Shown here piece after piece: positions 43,525 through 52,111 of a stretch of DNA of 64,000 nt (position 1 is its first letter; each line of letters starts with the position of its first letter). The position numbers were made by a program, and so were the translations under genes. Origin of the DNA: Agromyces salentinus (GTDB lineage Bacteria > Actinomycetota > Actinomycetes > Actinomycetales > Microbacteriaceae); the NCBI RefSeq assembly GCF_009749395.1, contig NZ_WBIR01000007.1, forward strand, positions 150,504 to 214,503, written 5' to 3'. A model generated the notes under the pieces. It made no database searches. It was given only the letters and a program-made list of their open reading frames with translations, and had not been told where the DNA came from.

Positions 43525-44977
43525 CTACTCAGTCCCGAAACGCGCAGCAACTGGTGTCCTTTGGACGCTCGTCGAGCGGTGGAGCAGTCGCCTCTTAACG
43601 CTCTTCGTGATTGCCGTTCTGGCGCACCTTCTCGATCCAGCGAGCTTCGGGGTCGTCGCGATCGTGAGTTCCCTTATCGCGGTTGTCTCGGTTTTTGTCG
43701 AGTACGGCTTTGCTCAGGCGCTCGTTCAACGTGATCGAGTGACCGATGTCGACGTATGGACGTCCTTCTGGACATGCGTCATTCTCGGGCTTGTGCTATT
43801 CGGCCTGGTCTGGCTCGTGTCGCCGGCTATAGCCGGGATCTTCGGACAACCGGAGTTGATCTACTTGCTTCCGGTCGCCGGCGTCATGCTGATCTTCTCC
43901 GGCCTGTCGTCAGTTCCCGCAGCGATTCTCCAACGGGATCTGCTGTTCAAACCGTTGGCGGTACGACAGGTAATCGGCACTGTCGCGGGCTCTTCTATAG
44001 CGCTGCTATTGGCTTTTGGTGGGGCGGGTGTGTGGGCACTTGTCCTACAGCCTGTCGTGACGGCGTTCGCGAGCACCGTTGTGCTTTGGGCTGCCGCGCG
44101 TTGGCGACCTCGCCTCCAGTACTCATTCGCGTCTCTGCGGTCGAACTGGCGCTTCAGCGCTCAAGTCGTGCTCCTCGAACTCTTGAACGCACTGCAATCC
44201 AACATCGACAAGTTCATCGTCGGCGTTTTCTTTAGCCCCACGCAATTGGGCTTCTACTTTCTCGGTCAGCGGATCCTTACAGTCCTAATCGAGGTGTTCG
44301 CGTCTGTGTTGGCGCGCGTATCACTGCCAGCACTATCCCGGGTGCAAGGCGATCAGAGACGCTTCCTCGACTACTTCTACACCTTTACATTCGCCAGTTC
44401 CGCCGTGGCTTTCCCTGTCTTCGCGCTAGTGGCAGTATTTGGCTACCCACTCACCTCGTTCCTTTTCGGCGCAGAATGGGCGGAGGTAGTTCCCCTGATG
44501 TGGCTGCTGATGCCCTCGGCAGCGCTAGCCTCAGTGACCTTCTTTGACAAGAGTGCCCTATTGGCCAAGGGGCGAGGCGCAGTGTCCTTGGGTATCGCCA
44601 CCGGTCAGTTCGCGTTCGGGACAGTACTGCTGCTGGCCGCCGTACCTTTCGGCCTTTATGTCGTCGCCGCAGGTCGAAGCCTCCGCCAACTTCTCTATTG
44701 GCCAGTCCGAATTGCCGCACTGAACAAGTACGCGGGTGTCAGGCCGCTGGCCTATTTGAGAAGATTCCTGACCCCGACCGTCGGTAGTGGGCTCATCATC
44801 ATAGGTGGGCTGATCCTCAATGGCACGCCGTGGGCTGACGCCCCGACGCCCATCATCAGCTTTGTCGTTCCCGCAAGCATTACCCTCCTCGGCATCTACG
44901 CGCTCTTCATTTGCTGGGTGGAGCGCCGGGAGGTGCGACGTATCCTCGCGGTACTGCGAACGAGGGACGAGGAATAA
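43517..44977 (+). CDS. Wzx-like polysaccharide flippase (set B)
   Basis: 486 aa, about fourteen TM segments of the MOP/PST superfamily: KRAATGVLWTLVERWSSRLL, LLDPASFGVVAIVSSLIAVV and FGFAQALVQR-type sequence (written VEYGFAQALVQRDRVTD). It flips the set B lipid-linked unit. TTG 43517 is supported by GGAAG about 8 nt upstream. Unlike the set A flippase it has no repetitive C-terminal tail. Followed after 2 nt by the beta-propeller gene. Confidence 0.9.
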   Translation: MADYSVPKRAATGVLWTLVERWSSRLLTLFVIAVLAHLLDPASFGVVAIVSSLIAVVSVFVEYGFAQALVQRDRVTDVDVWTSFWTCVILGLVLFGLVWLVSPAIAGIFGQPELIYLLPVAGVMLIFSGLSSVPAAILQRDLLFKPLAVRQVIGTVAGSSIALLLAFGGAGVWALVLQPVVTAFASTVVLWAAARWRPRLQYSFASLRSNWRFSAQVVLLELLNALQSNIDKFIVGVFFSPTQLGFYFLGQRILTVLIEVFASVLARVSLPALSRVQGDQRRFLDYFYTFTFASSAVAFPVFALVAVFGYPLTSFLFGAEWAEVVPLMWLLMPSAALASVTFFDKSALLAKGRGAVSLGIATGQFAFGTVLLLAAVPFGLYVVAAGRSLRQLLYWPVRIAALNKYAGVRPLAYLRRFLTPTVGSGLIIIGGLILNGTPWADAPTPIISFVVPASITLLGIYALFICWVERREVRRILAVLRTRDEE

Positions 44978-44979
44978 TC

Positions 44980-45888
44980 GTGACCAAACTCGTGCGCTTG
45001 TCAGGCCGACGGGATCTGCGTCTAGAAACATGGCTGAGCACGGTCTGCTCACGCTCCAACTTGCAGAATGTGTTTAATCCCAGCATCGCCACATTCCATG
45101 GCGATACCTTCATTTCGTTTCGAGCTGTGCCGCCCTCGGGTGGGCGGGTCAGAGCGTACCTAGTATCTGGTTCAGCCGAAGACTGGGAGCTCGTTGATAT
45201 CTCTGACGAAGCTCAACAACAAGGAGCCCCGTTCATTGCCGACCCGAAGTTCGTCGAATTGAACGGCTCCTTGTACGCGACATTCAACACCGGCTACTCT
45301 GCCACGGCAAACAATGCGATATACCTGATGAGAATCGCCCCAACGCGCGGCTTGATACAAGAATGCGTAGTAAGTCCACGCCAGCGTGTGGAGAAGAACT
45401 GGGCTTTCTACATTGGTCCGAATGGCGCACTCATGGCGCTCTACAGCCTCTCCCCAGTCGCCGTCATCAAGTGCGTGGCCGGCAGCCTAGAAGACGACCG
45501 GCGTCAACTCCATTTCGACTACGGGTTCTCAGGCTCACCGAGCACAGCATCGCGAAAGCTGACTATCGGGACGCAGCTACTCGTAGAAGGCACCACGGGG
45601 CTACTGATCGCTCATCGCAAGTTTCATGTGGGGCCCAAGCGCGCGTACTTGGGCCGAGTGGCCAGAGTGGATCTTCGGTCAAGTGAGCATGACTTGACGC
45701 TTGGTACGAAGCTTCTGATCGACTCGTTCGGGCAGTTCGTTTCTCCAACAAAGAAGCTGAACCCAAATCTGTTGTCCGCCACGTACTTTTCGGGTCTTGC
45801 CCGCACCTGCGATGGCCTGCTGCTCGGCTATGGCATCAACGACGCGGAGTCGCGCTTCGCTCACCTCACAGAGGGAGAACTCTGGTGA
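44980..45888 (+). CDS. Predicted five-bladed beta-propeller protein (GH43/GH130-like), cassette
   Basis: 302 aa, no signal peptide. Repeated blade-like segments: NVFNPSIATFHGDTFISFRA, FIADPKFVELNGSLYATFNT, NWAFYIGPNGALMALYSLSP, LLIAHRKFHVG and GLLLGYGINDAESRF. The N-P-S and A-D-P-K positions recall conserved motifs of GH130 phosphorylases and GH43-like propellers. Cytoplasmic, between flippase and pyruvyltransferase with GTG starts coupled to each. It may bind or modify a repeat-unit sugar. Family assignment is inference from pattern only. Confidence 0.6.
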   Translation: MTKLVRLSGRRDLRLETWLSTVCSRSNLQNVFNPSIATFHGDTFISFRAVPPSGGRVRAYLVSGSAEDWELVDISDEAQQQGAPFIADPKFVELNGSLYATFNTGYSATANNAIYLMRIAPTRGLIQECVVSPRQRVEKNWAFYIGPNGALMALYSLSPVAVIKCVAGSLEDDRRQLHFDYGFSGSPSTASRKLTIGTQLLVEGTTGLLIAHRKFHVGPKRAYLGRVARVDLRSSEHDLTLGTKLLIDSFGQFVSPTKKLNPNLLSATYFSGLARTCDGLLLGYGINDAESRFAHLTEGELW

Positions 45889-46688
45889 TACGCAGTTACT
45901 ACTGGCAGCCCCGAACGGGTCCCTTCCAGTTCCGACAGTCGCCTCGATTCCGATATGGAAACGCAGGCGATTCTTTCAACGTGAATCTGATCGCTTCGCA
46001 GTATCCCGGTCAGCGTCTTCTCAATACCGACTCAGGGGGCCACCGACTGTTGTTGGTTGGGTCCACGGGACATCGTGCGCAGGAAGGCGACATCTTGTGT
46101 GGCGTTGGAGTGAAAAGCGAGGAGATTCCTGCGTTCGAGCTTCCCGACTCGATTACCGTGCGCGGGGTGCGAGGCCCCCATACGCTCAAAGCGCTATCTA
46201 GAGCCGGGCTCAACACGAGCGACGTGGCATTCATGGGCGACCCTGGGCTGCTCATCGGGCAGGTTTTCCCAGAGCTACAATCTGTTGCTCTGATCCCAGG
46301 GCGGATGTCCTTCATTCCACATTTCCGAGAACGGGCCCGATATCGCTCTAGTTCCGCTTGCCAGATCATCGACATCGATGCTCCAGCGGAGAAAGTCGGT
46401 CGGCAGATCGCAGAGTCGGAGTTCGTTTGTTCCTCTTCGCTGCACGGGTTGGTATGGGCACACGCCCTCGGACGACCGGCAATCGCTGTTGTTGGAAAGA
46501 GCGGCGAAAAGGCATTTAAGTATGAGGACTACTTTGCTTCTCTAGGCCTGGCATATCGACCGGCCGAAACGTTGGAAGCGGCGCTCGAGGCAGCACCAAC
46601 TGCCCGAGTCGTCGATATTTCGTCTGTGATCCAGGGAATAAGTCTGCCTAGCCTCGCGGAACTAGAAGATCGGGGCGCGGTCGCATGA
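45885..46688 (+). CDS. Polysaccharide pyruvyl transferase family protein (copy 3, short)
   Basis: 267 aa, the shortest copy. RYGNAGDSFNVNLIASQYPG is the N-terminal loop and VRGVRGPHTLKALSRAGL is typical of the WcaK/PST core. SEFVCSSSLHGLVWAHALGRP has the conserved S-S-S-L-H-G, and KYEDYFASLG follows. It resembles exopolysaccharide pyruvyltransferases of the ExoV type, which are of similar length. The GTG overlaps the preceding stop as GTGA, so expression is coupled to the propeller protein. Confidence 0.87.
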   Translation: MIRSYYWQPRTGPFQFRQSPRFRYGNAGDSFNVNLIASQYPGQRLLNTDSGGHRLLLVGSTGHRAQEGDILCGVGVKSEEIPAFELPDSITVRGVRGPHTLKALSRAGLNTSDVAFMGDPGLLIGQVFPELQSVALIPGRMSFIPHFRERARYRSSSACQIIDIDAPAEKVGRQIAESEFVCSSSLHGLVWAHALGRPAIAVVGKSGEKAFKYEDYFASLGLAYRPAETLEAALEAAPTARVVDISSVIQGISLPSLAELEDRGAVA

Positions 46689-46794
46689 CGATTCCCGCCC
46701 GCCTACGCGCCGCCAGAGGGTCGTCGTCGTGACAGCCACACAAAAAGGACGCTCCAACAGCAGTTCCTCCAAAGGTTGATAGGGCAACGAAGTC

Positions 46795-47814
46795 ATGCGT
46801 ATCCAGCTTTCCATGGCCCCGCCGGGCAACACGATCAAGTTTGTGGACCAGATAGTTTCCACTCCACGACCTGGTGACTCGTTTCACTATTACTCGTGGA
46901 CCCGGTTCCTTCTAGGCAGGTATGACGTGCTTCATGTGCACTGGCCGGAACACCTCATACGCTCCCGATATCGAGCACTCGCCACCGTGAAAAGGGCCGC
47001 GCTCCGACTTCTGCTGGCCCGCCTTCGTCTCTTCTCAGTCGCGGTTGTTCGCACAGTTCACAACCTTGAGCCCCACGCACCGGTCAACGACGAAGAGAAA
47101 CGGCTGCTCGATCTCCTCGATCGCCGGACCGATGCCTACGTGGTTCTCAATCCCACAACCCCAACGCCTGCCGATCGCCCGCGTTACTTGATCCCGCATG
47201 GGCACTATCTAGGCAAGATCGGTGATGCCGGCGTTACTTCCCGATTGGAGCGAACGACTTCTTTCATCCATGTCGGCCGAATCGAACCGTACAAAGGAGT
47301 GGATCAACTGCTCTCGTCCTTCGCGAAGCTAAATGTGCCGGATGCATCGCTGAGAATCGTGGGTCAACCGACCCGGGCTCTCCGGCTCACAATCGAAGGC
47401 GCCGAGAGCGAAGACAGGCGAGTCTCAAGCCGCCTCGGCTTCGTGAACGACGCAGACCTCGCTGACGAAATTCTCCGTAGTGAGTTGGTCGTGCTGCCAT
47501 ATCGCCAGTTGCACAACTCAGGGATCCTCTGGGTTGCGCTCTCTTTAGGGCGGCCCGTGCTCGTTCCTGATAACGCGGCCACCCGGGCAGTGGAGCACGA
47601 AGTTGGAGCGGACTGGGTGTTCCGGATGCAGACCTCACTTACGGCCGATGTTCTACGCGCGAGTCTTGACTGGGCGAGAAGCAGACCAGGCGAGTCCCCT
47701 CCTCGATTCGTTGCCAGAGATTGGCCGAGCATTGCATCCCGCCATCATGATATGTACGCGGCCACCCTGGCTGGGAAAAGAGCAGAGCGGCTGAGGAACG
47801 AGAGACCGATGTGA
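46795..47814 (+). CDS. Glycosyltransferase (GT4-like, HVHWPE type), set B
   Basis: 339 aa. VLHVHWPEHLIRSRYRALAT, RTVHNLEPHAP, IPHGHYLGKIG, HVGRIEPYKGVDQLLSSF and VVLPYRQLHNSGILWVALSL follow the set A protein at 31005-32063 motif by motif. The two are therefore paralogues or homologues recruited twice. Last plus-strand gene of the cassette. The 106-nt gap before it carries AAAGG about 20 nt upstream of the ATG but no strong ribosome-binding site. Confidence 0.87.
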   Translation: MRIQLSMAPPGNTIKFVDQIVSTPRPGDSFHYYSWTRFLLGRYDVLHVHWPEHLIRSRYRALATVKRAALRLLLARLRLFSVAVVRTVHNLEPHAPVNDEEKRLLDLLDRRTDAYVVLNPTTPTPADRPRYLIPHGHYLGKIGDAGVTSRLERTTSFIHVGRIEPYKGVDQLLSSFAKLNVPDASLRIVGQPTRALRLTIEGAESEDRRVSSRLGFVNDADLADEILRSELVVLPYRQLHNSGILWVALSLGRPVLVPDNAATRAVEHEVGADWVFRMQTSLTADVLRASLDWARSRPGESPPRFVARDWPSIASRHHDMYAATLAGKRAERLRNERPM

Positions 47815-47870
47815 GGCGGGCGGGGCAGCAGCGCAATGCAAGTCGGCCGCAGTGCGCGGGGATCACGCGG

Positions 47871-48890
47871 TCAGTCCGCGACCCATCCCCGAGTAGACCA
47901 GCGATTGCGACCTAGGCGCCTGAAGAGATTCCGTGACATTGCAGGTGCGCACTTCGCGGCAGCGCACGTCAGAAACGTCCGCGGGTCCACTATTGAGCTC
48001 ACCAGCTGTGCCCAGGTCAGCTGGCTATTGAACCTTCGGGTCTGATCGTTCGCCTCTGATGAATAGCGCCAATTCTCGCGTAGTGCTCTCCCAACGATGC
48101 CACAACGAAAACGTGCGCTAAGCCGTCGCGACCGTGCCGTATGAGGGACGGTATCCAGATGGTTCTTGGCGATCGAAAGTAGGGCCAGAAAATTCTCTGG
48201 CTGTCGTACTCCTCCGTTGCTGATTGAGCCATCACGTTGGACATAGGTATAGAGCACATCAGGAACGATAGAAACGAACTTCAGCATGGGCAACATCGCA
48301 AGAAGACCACCATGATCCGATTTCGAGCTGAGCGGTGGGAATGGTCGTACAAGGAGCGACGACCGCTTGAATAGTTTGTTCCACAAAGCTCCGGTTCCGA
48401 GCAGCAATACCTCGAGCGCATCCTCTCCCGCCAAGTCTCGCTTGCGGGATCGATAGCGAGCTACGAACTCTTTGCGCGATAGGTCCCGGCCAAACCGAAA
48501 AGCCGCCGAGCACACGACCACATCTGCTGCGTCCTCAAGCGCGGCGCGAAGCATCACCTGGACGAAGTCGCTCGACCACTCATCGTCTGCATCGACGAAC
48601 CACACGTAATCGCCGCTGACCGCATCGAGTCCTACATTCCGCGCATTTGCTACTCCTTGGTTGACCGGCAACCTCACCAACTTCAGACGTGGATCGCCCG
48701 AGTACCGCATGATCTCGTCCACCGTCATATCCTCAGACCGGTCGTCGACGACCACGATCTCTATCAAGGCGTACGACTGTTCGAGCAAGCGTTCTATGGC
48801 ACGGCCAATGTGCTTTTCAGCGTTGTATGTAGGCAAAACGACAGAAACAACCGGAGCGTCCGAGCCGTTCACCGGGCGGCCCTTCGTCAC
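47871..48890 (-). CDS. Glycosyltransferase, GT2 family (cassette)
   Basis: 339 aa. GT-A signature: VSVVLPTYNAEKHIGRAIER, VVVDDRSEDMT and WFVDADDEW, with RLPVNQGVANARNVGLDAVS between. It extends the set B repeat unit. It ends 57 nt from the convergent GT gene at 47814. GTG 48890 overlaps the Wzy-like stop (GTGA). Motif layout is close to the set A GT2 at 26579-27553. Confidence 0.9.
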   Translation of the reverse strand: MTKGRPVNGSDAPVVSVVLPTYNAEKHIGRAIERLLEQSYALIEIVVVDDRSEDMTVDEIMRYSGDPRLKLVRLPVNQGVANARNVGLDAVSGDYVWFVDADDEWSSDFVQVMLRAALEDAADVVVCSAAFRFGRDLSRKEFVARYRSRKRDLAGEDALEVLLLGTGALWNKLFKRSSLLVRPFPPLSSKSDHGGLLAMLPMLKFVSIVPDVLYTYVQRDGSISNGGVRQPENFLALLSIAKNHLDTVPHTARSRRLSARFRCGIVGRALRENWRYSSEANDQTRRFNSQLTWAQLVSSIVDPRTFLTCAAAKCAPAMSRNLFRRLGRNRWSTRGWVAD

Positions 48891-50137
48891 GAGATACCAC
48901 CGGAGCGACTCGCCTCATGAGTGAACACAAGCGGCATGATCGCGAGGAGAGCAACGTAGGGCAATACCTCAATAGATTGGTAGATCATCGTTTGCAAGAC
49001 GCAGGCCACGAGTCCCGCCCGGACCCAGGTATCGTCACGCGGAACTGCCCGGATGATGGCGACGAGTAGCCAATAGGTCGCAAATGCGCCGACGATCCCC
49101 AAGTTCAACAACTGCTGTAGAAGGCTCGATTCGACAACGCCAAGAGAGATCCCGTCGCCAAAGTTGCGGGAAATGTTGGTAACCAATCCTGTATAGCCTC
49201 CGAACAGAAGTGTCGAGTCCAACCAGGAAGCTATGCCATTGGCCCATTGCTCGACGCGGCCAACATTTCCGGCCGAACTGACATCGAGCGCGCTCACGGC
49301 TCTATTGAGAATGGGGTTGTCAGAGAAGGCGAGCAGGGCAATTGTCGACGCGAGGGTCAAGCCTATGATTGCCACGATTCTCGTCGCCACAGTACGACCC
49401 AGTAGGAGCGCGACCAGGATGGTCAGCGCGAGGATCATCATCCCTGATCGGGAGTAGCTCGTCAGAATTCCATAAATTGCAACGGCCGTAGCCAGGGCGA
49501 GCATCGAAGAGTGCTTCCGGACCCATCCCCCGAAGACCATGATCCCCAGCACCGAAAGCACCAAGGGGTAGTGAAGATAGCTCCCGGTCAGACCGGAGGG
49601 TCGCGCTTGGTCTCCAAACGTTCCGAAGTCGGTGCCCGACAGTTCCTCCCAGCCAAAATATTGTTGCCCCGTCGCCGCCGCGACTTGGACTAATAACACC
49701 CCCGTGGCCGCTGGAATCATTGCGATGATCGCATCCGAACGTCGATCTACATCAGAACCCCAGCAAAGGAGAAGCCCAATTGCCGTCAACGTTGCGACGT
49801 AGAGCAAGGGCGCGGTGGCTGAGCCCATGTTCCAACGATGAACAGTAAGGAACGTCGACACCAGTCCGCTGCACGCAAGAGCGTATACGGCAAGGTAATT
49901 CCCTGGCCGCCAGGTTCCTGGGATGATCGCAGCGCGGCGCCTGAGGAGAAGAAGCAGTGCGAAGGCGGCAGCCGCCTGAACGATGTACGCGGCCTGCTTT
50001 GCAACGACTAGCTCGAGCAAACCGCGAGACGTCAGCACTAAAAGCAAGACGAAGGCCAGCCCGCTAAAGTACCGGGGCGGACGTTCGGCGTGACGGCCAA
50101 CAAGCGGCGTGAGCGTCCTTTCGCCTGAGGTGGTCAT
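48887..50137 (-). CDS. O-antigen ligase/Wzy-like polymerase (set B)
   Basis: 416 aa, about ten to twelve TM segments with a large loop near residues 290-340. RPSGLTGSYLHYPLVLSVLG is the family's P-x-G-x-x-x-H/N segment and TSYSRSGMMILALTILVALL follows. It polymerises the set B units. Both ends overlap neighbours by 4 nt. It shows little similarity by eye to the set A polymerase (17211-18701), as expected if the two repeat units differ. Confidence 0.84.
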   Translation of the reverse strand: MTTSGERTLTPLVGRHAERPPRYFSGLAFVLLLVLTSRGLLELVVAKQAAYIVQAAAAFALLLLLRRRAAIIPGTWRPGNYLAVYALACSGLVSTFLTVHRWNMGSATAPLLYVATLTAIGLLLCWGSDVDRRSDAIIAMIPAATGVLLVQVAAATGQQYFGWEELSGTDFGTFGDQARPSGLTGSYLHYPLVLSVLGIMVFGGWVRKHSSMLALATAVAIYGILTSYSRSGMMILALTILVALLLGRTVATRIVAIIGLTLASTIALLAFSDNPILNRAVSALDVSSAGNVGRVEQWANGIASWLDSTLLFGGYTGLVTNISRNFGDGISLGVVESSLLQQLLNLGIVGAFATYWLLVAIIRAVPRDDTWVRAGLVACVLQTMIYQSIEVLPYVALLAIMPLVFTHEASRSGGIS

Positions 50138-51198
50138 ACCAACTCATCTCTGATCGAACACGACAGTTGACGTAGGCGTTCACCCGCCGCCTTCACCGCT
50201 TTCACGCTCTCAAGGCGCCCCCCCTCTAGGCCGTCGAGGTACGCGACCACAGACTCTGGAGTACTGATCGGCGCAGCGGCGAAAAGGTGGAGACCAGCCG
50301 CGCGAAGCGTTCGTCTTACCTTCAGGTCCGGATGGCCAAGGATGACAGCGGGAACGGCTCCGTCTACAGCGCCGAGAATCAATCCGTGAATACGATTGCC
50401 TAGCACGATGGAAGTTTCGGCGTACGTCGCGCGCACGAGGTGCTCCATCTGGATGAGGTTCGCACCCTCCCGGCCAATATGCGGAACGTTAAGCTGCTTC
50501 GCAAGCCTGCAATTTGCATGATAATCGCGGGAAACCTGGGTTACCACCAGAAGCTCTTTGCCTCGTTCTGCTGCCCAGCCGCCGACCGCCTGCAGTATTT
50601 CCAAGGATGGCAATGGCTTGTCCGACCGATAAATCAGGGCGATGAAGCGCCGATCATTGCCGGGGGGCCTGCCAGAAAGGGCGAAAGCCCAGTCCGGCGC
50701 TATGTCGCCACGACCAAATAGCTCGCTCGATGTTGCATCTCTCCAGACCGTTCTAGCCGCTAGCCTCGTCGCAGTCTCGTGACCGAGGCTCAGGGGGCGC
50801 GACTTGTCACGTGCTCCGATACCGAGCCGGTAGCCGGGATTCTGGAAGATCATCCCGATTGCCATGAGCACAGAACCGACGACACCCCAAAGGAACTCGA
50901 TTCGGGTGGACGAGATCTCCCCAGGATTGGAAACGAACGCACTCCGCCGGAATCGCATCATTCCGATGCATGCCGCGAGGAACCAAACGACAAACGACCG
51001 ATAAATCGTTGTTCCCCCTGGTAGCTCGAGGGACGCCACGTAGTCCGAGGGTGCCCCGCCCAAGTAGACGTGCCATGAACCGACGGGTCCCAGCTGCGCC
51101 ATCATTCCGCGTCGAAGAATGGCGTCACCAAGATTGTCGTACTGCCCGGTTAAGTACGAGTACAACGCCCGCCCCTGGCTCAAGGCGGCGTCACCCAT
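50134..51198 (-). CDS. Polysaccharide pyruvyl transferase family protein (copy 4)
   Basis: 354 aa. SYLTGQYDNLGDAILRRGMM and TIYRSFVVWFLAACIGMMRF run parallel to copy 1 (24301-25437). ETSIVLGNRIHGLILGAVDG carries the R-x-H motif. It adds a pyruvate ketal in the set B pathway. Its start overlaps the end of the higher-GC GT2 gene by 8 nt; the compositional boundary of the cassette falls in this overlap. Confidence 0.87.
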   Translation of the reverse strand: MGDAALSQGRALYSYLTGQYDNLGDAILRRGMMAQLGPVGSWHVYLGGAPSDYVASLELPGGTTIYRSFVVWFLAACIGMMRFRRSAFVSNPGEISSTRIEFLWGVVGSVLMAIGMIFQNPGYRLGIGARDKSRPLSLGHETATRLAARTVWRDATSSELFGRGDIAPDWAFALSGRPPGNDRRFIALIYRSDKPLPSLEILQAVGGWAAERGKELLVVTQVSRDYHANCRLAKQLNVPHIGREGANLIQMEHLVRATYAETSIVLGNRIHGLILGAVDGAVPAVILGHPDLKVRRTLRAAGLHLFAAAPISTPESVVAYLDGLEGGRLESVKAVKAAGERLRQLSCSIRDELV

Positions 51199-52111
51199 GC
51201 GAGCCCGCTTCGCGAGGGTCGCTAATTGCCCGGGTCAGCGCGTTGGCCAGCGCAGAGAGAACGAACCTCGACCAGATCGCGGCCACGACGAGCACATCGA
51301 GCACCGTGCTGCGGGAGCGAAGGTGGCGAAGGTAGAAGAGCGCCATGCTTCGATGGAATTGGTAGTTGAGGGCGACTCGACGCGGCCCATCCGAACTTCC
51401 ACCCTTCAGATGGTGTGCGATCACCCGCCCGTCGTAGACGACACGCCAGCCCGCGTTTCGGAACCTCAGGCACCAGTCGAGATCCTCGGCGTACATCCAA
51501 TATCGCTCGTCGAGTAAACCCACCTCGGCGAGCGCCGTCCCTCGCACGAGCATGAACGCGCCATTGATCGCATCGACGTCAGCGACCGCGTCGTCGGCGA
51601 TATCTGGGCGTACGTAGTCCGAACCCGTGCGACCGAGCGCGCGAAGCACGAAGTACTTCGTTGCGGTGGCGACCGACGGAATGCTGCGCTTCGCCGCATG
51701 GTCCAGCGAACCATCGGCCGTCAAGAGACGGCACCCGACCATGCCGATGTCCTGCTCGCGCTCGAGAACCTCGATCAGGTGGTCGATCGTGCCGGGTTCG
51801 ACGCGAGTGTCCGGATTGAGCAGCAGCGCGTAGGTGGCTTCGGATGCCCGAAGAGCGGCGTTGTTGGCCACCGCGAACCCGTCGTTCCCGGTGCGCCTCG
51901 TGAGTTGGACGCTCGGATACTCCCGTTCGACGACCTCGGCCGTGTCGTCGGGCGAGTCGTTGTCGACGACCTGAACCCGAGTCCTCACACCGGGCATCGC
52001 TGACGCCAGCGAATCCAGGCATGCCCTGACCAGATCGCTCCTGCCGTAGGTCACGATGATGATGTCGAGATCGAGAGTCGACCGGCTCGGTCCGGCATCC
52101 GGTTTGCTCAT
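51191..52111 (-). CDS. Glycosyltransferase, GT2 family (rhamnosyltransferase-like), set B
   Basis: 306 aa. DLDIIIVTYGRSDLVRACLD, VVDNDSPDDTAEVVE, TGNDGFAVANNAALRAS, LLLNPDTRVEP, GAFMLVRGTALAEVGLLDER and YWMYAEDLDWCLRF are typical of WbbL/RfbN-like rhamnosyltransferases, which usually add the second sugar. ATG 52111 overlaps the initiating-transferase stop as ATGA. Placement right after the initiating enzyme fits that role. Confidence 0.9.
   Translation of the reverse strand: MSKPDAGPSRSTLDLDIIIVTYGRSDLVRACLDSLASAMPGVRTRVQVVDNDSPDDTAEVVEREYPSVQLTRRTGNDGFAVANNAALRASEATYALLLNPDTRVEPGTIDHLIEVLEREQDIGMVGCRLLTADGSLDHAAKRSIPSVATATKYFVLRALGRTGSDYVRPDIADDAVADVDAINGAFMLVRGTALAEVGLLDERYWMYAEDLDWCLRFRNAGWRVVYDGRVIAHHLKGGSSDGPRRVALNYQFHRSMALFYLRHLRSRSTVLDVLVVAAIWSRFVLSALANALTRAISDPREAGSHG

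Noticed and set aside
43056..43550. Minus-strand 164-codon frame opposite the end of the acyltransferase and the gap
   Set aside because: No ribosome-binding site or recognisable motif, and most of it is antisense to the conserved acyltransferase C-terminus.
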